From NCBI GenBank assembly GCA_948099385.1, contig CANUEZ040000167.1:1074001-1138000 (forward strand): 64,000 nt of DNA. Direction: 5' to 3'. The first letter of the stretch is position 1. Each line of letters begins with the position of its first letter. Source of the DNA: Fasciola hepatica. Lineage: Eukaryota; Platyhelminthes; Trematoda; Plagiorchiida; Fasciolidae. The notes beneath the pieces are model-generated. The model was given only the letters and a program-made list of their open reading frames with translations, made no database searches and was not told where the DNA came from. Of this stretch, positions 57,040 through 64,000 are shown in pieces. The position numbers were made by a program, and so were the translations under genes.

Positions 57040-57450
57040 CACAAACGTTGTTTGGTCAAAAGTTTGATTTAATTATCAGCCTGTGCGAGGATGGATCAGA
57101 GAACGCAAAAGCCGCAGCCGGTGTCCAAGCCGAATCCTCATCTTTGTGTCCCGGAAGGCGATTTGGTTTTTCCTGGAGTGGTAATCGACTAACAGACTTC
57201 AGCATAACCTTAAGGAAACGCGCGAAACTTATCATCAGGAAAAATCACGAAATTTCAGCAAATTGCTACGAAAATCAAGTTATTCGATTTTTACTACGAG
57301 CCAGTGTCCCACATCAGGGATCATTTGCAGTAAAAATTTACATGCCTTCAAGAAATTTTTATGTTCACCATGCGGATCATATTTTTCATTCTGTCACTAG
57401 TGCGACAGATCCAACGATATATTCAAAAGGAATTGGTATTAATAAAATTA
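57040..57450 (+). repeat. Interspersed repeat family C, longest copy
   Basis: This copy combines the block seen at 38800-39065 with the block seen at 54460-54650, so those two are fragments of one element. It lies within a 221-codon ORF (56985-57650) whose product has no motif I recognise. The other copies do not keep the frame, so the ORF may be fortuitous. Confidence 0.5.
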
Positions 57451-57599
57451 ACTTGCTACCCCAAGCAAAACGACTGTCAGAAAGCAATCTGAACCACTGG
57501 TTTCATAACCTTGCAAACTTCAGAGGAATTGGATGCATATTGGTATTTATCTGTCAAAAATCTCAGTTTAATCGCAACTTTCACTGGCGAGAGTTTTGT

Positions 57600-57780
57600 C
57601 AGTATGCATTCCTACTCTCTCGTCCTCTTGATTTCCGCCTAACACTTTGACTTTTTGGATCTTTATCGCTATGCTTCTCTTCTTTCCACCCTTTGCTGGA
57701 CGATGCTGGAAGGTAGCGACCGAACCTAGAGCACAGAATTGAGAGAATAATGGTTGAATAAACTGAAACTGAAACTGATG
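57600..57780 (+). mobile_element. RTE-like LINE 3' end on the + strand
   Basis: GGACGATGCTGGAAGGTAGC, then AGAGCACAGAATTGAG and GGTTGAATAAACTGAAACTG, is the reverse complement of the ends seen at 27670 and 49050. It shows the element's true 3' terminus with a short AAACTG repeat tail. Confidence 0.65.
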
Positions 57781-58261
57781 CAAATATGCGGTCCAGGCAA
57801 TCAGACCGACTCTCACATCCCAGGAGGATTTTTCGATGATTTGCCTACTGACAAGTACAAAAGTAGCCCAGCGCAGAATGGGGTTTAAGTGGGTTTAGAC
57901 AAGTCTCTAAAAACATTTTCACAACTTTAAAAACGCTGTACATGATAAATGTCCGGACGGGTTTTTAATCGATGCCTGTGGTAAATGCCATCAAAATAAG
58001 ACGTGCGAATGAATGACTGAATTTAGATGAAGACTGGTGCACACTGGTGCATTACCGAGAATAAACTGAGGGTGTAGTCCGATTGTCAACGGTGTCAATT
58101 TAAGACTCAAGAAGTTGGGAAACATCAACTGAAGCCAGCACCTTTGTCAGTCTTTTGTTTCTTTTGTGATGTTATTTTCCCTGTTTCTCAATCAACGGGG
58201 GTGGAATATTTCAAGAAGAAAGAATACGATTGATTGGAGGTTGCCAATAGAAGAACTGAAA
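57781..58261. other. Unassigned stretch
   Basis: Nothing recognised. Confidence 0.3.
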
Positions 58262-58520
58262 TCCGGGTCATCAAAATTTCGATCCGCAACACTAACCGCT
58301 TAGACACCTCCGCTAATCATAGAAGTTGACGACTTCATTCCAAAAACGTTTGGATAACACCATGTCAGCACTCTAGGATCATGGAGTATCGTACGGACGG
58401 AAGATCAGTAATTAAAAGCAAAACGGCCTAACATTAAGCTCCGCGTCACACCACAACTGCCTCTTCAAAGAGAACCGGACGTTGTGCCGGTACTTCAGAT
58501 TTAAAATGACCATCCTGGCT
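58262..58520 (-). repeat. tRNA-like unit followed by an RTE fragment
   Basis: On the minus strand, GGTGTCTAAGCGGTTAGTG (58293-58311) resembles the A-box side of a Leu/Ser-type tRNA and is followed by GGATCGAAATTTTGAT, a weak B box. Next to it, AGAACCGGACGTTGTGCCGGTACTTCAGAT (58470-58499, split: AGAACCGGACGTTG and TGCCGGTACTTCAGAT) matches the RTE copy near 49640. Confidence 0.4.
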
Positions 58521-58750
58521 CAAGCAATTATTCTTAGATTTTTCCTGCAACAGCATCGGCTGTTGCGATGCAACACCACCCTTTTAGCAGCAATTTAAAC
58601 TTTTGTGAATCACAACTCGGGCCTCACAAGGTGAGCGGTCCACAGTCCACGGAGTTGTCATGGCTTCGAAATTGTAGCAGTAAAATCAAGTGGGGCATTA
58701 GATGTCATAATGTCCTGCTGCTGAATACTTACCCACTGGGGTGTATGTAG

Positions 58751-59330
58751 AAAATACTTGACTCGACAAACTTCTGTTGGCCTGTTTGGTGTGTCCAAAT
58801 TCACTGACAGAAGCAATCTGTTGCCAGCAGAAGCTTATTACCTTCATTTGGTTTATGCTCAGTGTGCTGTACCACAGAGTTTCACAGCTAGTCACGTGAG
58901 AGATTGCATTCGGTTTACCTGTGTTGCTGCTGCCCGTTTGAAACTCCCAGTGAATATGACCTTCGGTTCCGTCTCCCTTTCCCGTCACATCCGTAGTCTC
59001 ATAGCTCTGACCTTGGAAGTTTCCGTACCCATTGATATGGAAACGGAAGTGTCCATACCAATCAACTGGATTACCACAAGTCAGGAATTCCACTTGGTTC
59101 GTTCCAGTTCACGTTCTCGACAGGTACCAGATTTTGTGGGTTCTGGTCGCAAACACCGATCCGTTCGTTTTATGCCCTTGCATCGTACAATGCTTAAACC
59201 GATTGCCCAGTTGACAATGCCCGGTATCTCTGGTCGAAGCATGGACGCACCAACCGACCAATACACACGGTTTCGTCTGTTTACACGAAGCTTCGGTGAA
59301 GTCACGGGAAGAGTCCCTGCTACTCCTCAG
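58751..59330 (+). CDS. C2CD3: C2CD3-like exon 9 (probable second C2 domain)
   Basis: This is the largest exon, residues 625-818. The acceptor GGTGTATGTAG|AAAATAC is chosen because it completes ACA left by exon 8. The donor TCCTCAG|GTAAGTA is nearly consensus. The order YYLHLVYAQCAVP (a strand like vertebrate F-F-V-E-Y-H-F-P-V), DCIRFTCVA, LPVNMTFGSVSLS and LTLEVSVPID matches the strand order of the second vertebrate C2 domain, including I-G-S-V-S-L-S. The central part between the first two strands is shorter than in vertebrates. After about residue 720 a linker follows, rich in Ser, Arg and Pro (VRSSSRSRQVPDF). Phase 0 at the end. Confidence 0.8.
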
Positions 59331-59773
59331 GTAAGTAGTATCCCATTTTTCATTGGTCCTAGTTTCTAAGATATATCCGTGTTGTAGAAATTTGATTGAC
59401 CTGGTGGCTTTTTGGTAATAGTCAGTGGCCTGTATGCCGCGTCCTATCCTCACAAATATTTTGTATCACTTAAGCTCACCATTTCATGATCCATAAACGC
59501 AAATGCAATTGGAATTTTCTTTCTTTCAGTGATGAATGTTGGGCTGAAAATGTATGAAATATTGTCATTCTGTTTACACAGATGAAGCACAAAATCAGAG
59601 ATTGTGGACGGCACTTTGAGCTCAAGGTTGGACAGCCATACCAACCTCGCATTTAGTCACCAGTTAATCTATAAAAGGTCGCGGTATTTCCGTTAAGCTC
59701 CGCATATCACTGTGTCAGAACCGAGATCGGTTCGGAGTGTATCGAAAAATCGATGCGCCATGTGAAATGTTAT
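59331..59773. other. Intron 9, first part
   Basis: Nothing recognised. Confidence 0.3.
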
Positions 59774-59962
59774 GGTAGAATTTTATCGTTTACTAACACA
59801 GCGTAGTCGAAATCGTTGGTAGGTTGTCGACGTTTCGGTCACCACGGGTAACCTTTTTCAAGACTGGTTTTACAACCGGTTGTAAAACCAGTGGTGACCG
59901 AAACGTCGACAACCTACCAACGATTTCGACTACGCTGCGTTAGTAAACAATGAAATTCTACC
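59774..59962. repeat. Near-perfect 189-bp hairpin with a nested palindrome
   Basis: Arms 59774-59845 and 59891-59962 (72 bp each) are reverse complements with only about 3 mismatches. The centre contains a perfect 30-bp palindrome at 59863-59892 with ACCGGT-type symmetry. Each arm ends at GGTGACCGAAACGTCGAC. On the minus strand, CTTGAAAAAGGTTACCCGTG followed by GTGACCGAAAC resembles a decayed hammerhead-ribozyme core of the kind found at Penelope-like element ends (C-U-G-A-[AU]-G-A, stem II, G-A-A-A-C). Confidence 0.85.
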
Positions 59963-61193
59963 TCCGAATATTACCCCAAATGGCAGCTTCGTCTTTAATT
60001 TGTTATTGCGATGCATTTATAGAGCTAACTCACTAATGGGAGCGATGGCTTATGACGAGATCAGCAATTGTTCATCGGTGTAGGGGACTGTTTGAAATGA
60101 ATTTTGCTCTCATAGTTTTAGGAACTATTATTATTTGACATTTTAATATTTCCTTTTGTAGCTTCAGACGCCTTTATCGTGGTAATGGAAGTCACTCGAT
60201 TTCCACTGCCTAAAAGCAGCGTAGAATTAGCGTAAACGGTAAAGGTTTATAATGCTTCAGGTTTAATTCCTGTGTTTATATAGAACATAAGTAGTATGAA
60301 GAATATAAGCAATTTGGGAGGTAATAATGGTAAGACAAGTAGTCAACTGCCGCTTTTTTAATTCTACAATTTGTGAATTGAGAGGTGCCCTATCAAAGAA
60401 AGAGATGCGCTTGTTCATTGCGTACATGGTTTCTTTCGGATTCACATATTCGATTTATTCATTCAGATTGAAGGTTGTCCATTCCGTGTTACCAGCCCAA
60501 GTAGTTGGACTAACCATCTTGCCATTGTGTGATAATGTGAACTTTACCTGTTCAATGGGACGTTCCAGTTTTGCATTCCCGGTGTGAACTGGAGATAGTT
60601 GTTACGCTCAGTTGAGCAATATAGTTTGAATTCATTTTGCTTCACTTATCAAGTCGAATAGGCTGGTTTCTAGCATAAATACTTCACCAATTTGCTAGCG
60701 AATTTTCCACCTCCATTTAAGAACAATCCAACACCAGATTTACCAACCGGACCTTTTATATTTTTCGTGAGGACAGCTGTTGAAGGCATTCTTTCGTGAC
60801 TCAATGATTAGTCTCCATAGATCAAGCAATCGATTAGTTAGTGAGTCAAGCAATTAGGTGGTCGCTTAGTCGGTCGGTCGGTCAGTTGGATATCAATATA
60901 GTCGCCGGTCTGTGACCGTATTTAAGACTGCTTCCGGGTGACAGCCAGATTTAAAATCAGTCCTCACGATTTTAGTTGATATTTCAGTAGTGCGTGTCTT
61001 TTTCGTTTCTCAGTGAATTAAGATGTACTTAGTGAAGTCCTCGGACTTGGTCGCCGGAAGTGTTTTGGTGACTGGTCTTTAAAGCGTCCGGTTAAACGTC
61101 TGTTTTGTCTTTTTTGTTGTCGGGATATTATCCAAAGCGTTTCTTTTCCGCCAGTTGATTTTTTCAACAACGTAATCTGTTGTGTTTAACCAG
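59963..61193. other. Rest of intron 9
   Basis: No gene recognised. A short GGTC-type run (GTCGGTCGGTCGGTCAG) is at 60871-60888. Confidence 0.3.
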
Positions 61194-61428
61194 TTAATTG
61201 CACTGAACAACGTGAGCATGGATGAACTGAAGACAGCCATATTGACAAAAAATCATTGGCGTTCCAGTCCACGGGCTCGACTATTCGTGCATCTGTTCAC
61301 ACCTGGTAGTGGGCCGCATAATAGTCCCGACGATGTCAATTTTCTCCGCATGTCATCCGGTCTCGTTCGCGCACGTCTTGAAATGGAGGTGGAACCGATT
61401 TGGAAAATTCCCAGCAAGCAACCCACAG
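61194..61428 (+). CDS. C2CD3: C2CD3-like exon 10
   Basis: This exon encodes residues 819-896. The acceptor is GTTTAACCAG|TTAATT and the donor CCCACAG|GTGAGG. It begins in phase 0, as exon 9 requires, and ends in phase 1. The segment RSSPRARLFVHLFTPGSG and the pattern SGLVRARLEMEVEPIWKIP look like folded sequence rather than linker, but I cannot align it confidently with a particular vertebrate segment. Its inclusion rests on frame, splice sites and protein-like composition. Confidence 0.68.
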
Positions 61429-61839
61429 GTGAGGTTCAGCTTCCTCGATCCAAAGATCATCCGTAATGTTTTTTTGGTTCTACCACTTTGAAACGTCCTG
61501 TCTCGTTGAGCCAGATTTTATCAATTTTTGTTGAAGATTCAAAAAAGCGAAACAATTGTTTTTGGATGCTTTGTACGCACACGGTCAACCGATGTGTCCT
61601 CCGCTATCCCAGATTTAGACCGTTGATCACCCGGACAGTGCATGCCCACTGATTTTAGTTCCTATTGATTGTTTCGTTTTTCTCTGAATAGATGTCTGTT
61701 AACCTCAATCTGTATTTTCACGTATCTGTGCCCATCGAACCTGTAAACAATCAGGACACTGTTTCCCGCTTACAGTGCTATCCTTCTTATCCGTTGGTTC
61801 TGTGTGCATCAGTTTAAGAGTTCATGGTTTTAGCCTTAC
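61429..61839. other. Intron 10, first part
   Basis: Nothing recognised. Confidence 0.3.
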
Positions 61840-61930
61840 GTCATTCGAGTGACCGGTGCTAGTCGAGTGGTTCAGAGTTTGCTTACTACCTCGGAGGTCA
61901 GAAGTTTGAATTCTGTCACCGCCGATCACT
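61840..61930 (+). repeat. tRNA-like (SINE-type) sequence
   Basis: GTCGAGTGGTTCAGAG, then CTACCTCGGAGG (a possible anticodon arm) and AGTTTGAATTCTG (B-box-like) are spaced roughly as in a tRNA. Pairing is imperfect, so a SINE relic is more likely than a gene. Confidence 0.35.
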
Positions 61931-62523
61931 TCGCTGTCGTCCGGCTCGTTCGCATACCTGACCTATTGGGACCTTATGTGGTTCTCTGCCACTCCAAGTC
62001 ACAGGTTCTGATGCCGGTTATCCCCGCTAGTGCAGTTGAACTTTAAGCCTATGGGGTGTACCCCTTCAATTGCGTTCATGTGCAGGCGTGCAATAAGAAA
62101 GGTAAATCTTGTATTCCTGCTTCATAGTTAGTCAAGTACTAAATGCTCACCGGCGTATGCATATTCCACTTCTTCAGAACTATTAGTTGCACCAAGAAGC
62201 TTACATGTTACCTGATTTGACCGGGATTGTCAATGCACCCTGATGCGACACACACCCTCAAGCTTAATTTATATTGGGTTATTTTGTGTGGGTGCAGTGC
62301 AATTTATATTATCTGTAGGCAGAGCGGACCGTTTCTGTCTGATGCATGCGAGGTGGTTCCACGTTGGACAGTAGACAGTGTTAATTCAACAGGACCAGGG
62401 AGGTTTTTGGTCACTTGTTTACCAAGAGGAGGGGAGGGGAGGGGACGGGTATGTGTGAGCACGAAAATCATGAACACAATGTGCAGATGCGCTGTCATAT
62501 AGGACGAATTCACTAAGTCGCAA

Positions 62524-62590
<67 letters not shown>

Positions 62591-63199
62591 AGTGTTCGTT
62601 TAAGTTCAGTTCACGGAACCAGTAAACTTACATTCAGTGCCTCCGTTGAAAATAAAATAAGTCGAGGCAAAACAACGGAAGCGCAATTATGTGAGACGTA
62701 AATGAGAACCAAGTCGGGAACTGATTATTCGTCCCGTTTTTGACTGAACCAATCGTCTGCGTTGATGAACGAGTTGAGAAATGTTTCATCACGGCAAACT
62801 ACTTTCAAGAACCCCCGGCATAGGATTGTTTCACTTACGAACTTCGCAAATGTACGCACAGATTTTCATTATACAACACTAGAATCTCTGGTTAAGAATC
62901 CCAAAATCGTTTTGAATTACCGGTAGACTTCATTTAATTCGAATTATTCTCGTTATTATAATGGGAGCGTACATTTTGACATTAGGGGATTGTCTATGCG
63001 GCGGCAGCGGTGTCGTTGTCACCTGGCTCAATCTATTCAAGCCTGGTATCATCGAATGTTCCGGTTCGCAATGTTCCCTCGTTTTTATAATCCAGTTGTT
63101 CCATTTGGTTCATATTGTGGCAAGAAATCGGGAAATTGTTGGTTTCCTAATTTTCTTCCGTTTTAATTCATTGTTACCACTTCTCACGTATTCGAACAG
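61931..63199. other. Rest of intron 10
   Basis: No gene recognised apart from the microsatellite at 62526. Confidence 0.3.
62526..62588. repeat. (GT)n microsatellite
   Basis: About 31 uninterrupted GT units. Confidence 0.97.
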
Positions 63200-63288
63200 G
63201 CAGCTTCGGCTCTCGCTCGGTTGCTGAACCGCTCACAAAGCCGGTCACTTTGTCTGCTCATCCTTTGCCCATACGAAAGCCTGTCCAT
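63200..63288 (+). CDS. C2CD3: C2CD3-like exon 11
   Basis: This is an 89-nt exon, residues 897-926. The acceptor is TATTCGAACAG|GCAGC and the donor TGTCCAT|GTGAGTG. The codon shared with exon 10 becomes GGC and the exon ends in phase 0. The product (GSFGSRSVAEPLTKPVT, then SAHPLPIRKPVH) is a Ser/Pro-rich linker. Support is by splice sites and frame only. The coding sequence must continue beyond the window because no stop is reached. Confidence 0.62.
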
Positions 63289-64000
63289 GTGAGTGCATGT
63301 TCTCCATTTGATCGGCATTTTACGCAGCCCATTTCATACAGCTGTTTCACATATAGATTTAAATTGGCACACAGACTTATCAGCAGCGAATCAGGCCAAT
63401 AATTTGATCTAAGACCAACTTTTGATGGTTCCAGGTTGTAAGCGTAGTATAAACACGCATTTGAATCTCTTCATGAATGACCTATCCACTCATTGGTGAA
63501 ATTGCTGTTGTTTCTGATACGTTTTTGGAGGTGATTAGGGTTTTTATTACTGCGTGCCAAATTATTCACCGTCCTGCTAGCGTATGAGTGAAGTGTAAGG
63601 TGGCAAACCCCACAACCACAACGAAAACAGCTGCAAGCAATTTGAGACAATCATGATCCCACGACTCGGCCCGCAAAGCAATCTTGGGTCCGAATGGCTC
63701 TGACGTGCAAATGTGCGGGGCACCAACCGGTTGGTCTCCGCCACTAACGTGACCGGTAATCCTGGTGACGTGGATCGATCAGCCCCGTGAAAGCCGTTGT
63801 GTCGATCCAGATCAGTATCTAAGCCGGGGCTTGGTGAACAGATGGAGGTACCGTTAGTTTTTCCGGCGATAGGAGGAAAATCCGTGCCCTGTGTGAATTG
63901 AAATACTACACGCCGCGCTGGTGCGCTGAATTGGCTAACGTGAACGCACTGTGTGCCAACCCACATGCGATCGCGTGATTTATGGGACGGACAACGTAGC
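63289..64000. other. Intron after exon 11, to the window edge
   Basis: No further exon found. A GC-rich patch at 63600-63966 with a 129-codon minus-strand ORF has no recognised domain; it may be a repeat fragment. Confidence 0.3.

Noticed and set aside
57040..57650. 221-codon ORF starting at 56985 as a host gene
   Set aside because: It runs through repeat family C and into an RTE tail, and related copies do not preserve the frame.
61840..61930. A functional tRNA gene
   Set aside because: Box-like motifs are present but arm pairing is poor, so a SINE relic is more likely.
63577..63966. 129-codon minus-strand ORF at the window edge
   Set aside because: GC-rich, no recognised motif, antisense within a probable intron.

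Overview
This looks like a eukaryotic, repeat-rich, intron-rich genome segment, most probably from a parasitic flatworm (a trematode or a pseudophyllidean-type cestode). The basis is the mix of elements: a CR1/L2-like LINE with a microsatellite-type tail, RTE-like LINE ends of the type common in flukes, a Penelope-like element with a GIY-YIG domain, a Ty3/gypsy integrase relic, tRNA-derived SINE-like units and a mariner-like relic. Introns are GT-AG and many kilobases long. I cannot name the genus from the sequence alone.

The only convincing host gene is on the + strand. I could assemble it by hand as 11 exons between 19766 and 63288 (926 codons, open at its 3' end beyond the window). Its N-terminal half aligns with vertebrate C2CD3, the centriole distal-end and ciliogenesis protein with many C2 domains. 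It shares an RVRWWGE motif, an arginine/tyrosine stretch followed by F-x-x-Y-L-x-D-M across an intron, and a G-[ED]-L-x-V-S-[IL]-x-[IL]-E-P-[LV]-S strand. Every exon junction keeps the reading frame, with GT-AG borders and several GTAAGT/GTGAGT donors. The gene occupies about 44 kb because its introns are packed with mobile elements.

Layout: 1-8.6 kb is a nested transposon. A + strand LINE copy is split at about 612 and resumes at about 7.70 kb; between the halves sits a complete minus-strand LINE (ORF1 5575-7233, ORF2 2207-5389, tail near 1750) plus 1.1 kb of unexplained sequence. 8.6-13.1 kb holds the long 3' region of the outer LINE and a second, degenerate LINE. 13.8-14.4 kb is a 548-bp foldback element. 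16.5-18.7 kb holds RTE and CR1-like fragments on the minus strand. From 19.77 kb the C2CD3 homologue begins. Its introns contain a gypsy integrase relic (20.5-21.3), SINE-like units, an unrecognised 300-codon ORF between two direct repeats (25.9-27.4), RTE fragments (27.7-28.6 and 49.1-50.1), further LINE fragments (30.6-33.0 and 44.6-45.9), a Penelope-like element (36.4-38.2), two LTR-like repeat families, a mariner-like relic with 54-bp inverted ends (53.1-54.2), and two long hairpins (46.34-46.55 and 59.77-59.96).

I saw no rRNA gene, CRISPR array, functional-looking tRNA or prokaryotic feature. All similarity statements are by eye and from memory of the families; no search was run. Edges of decayed repeats are approximate.
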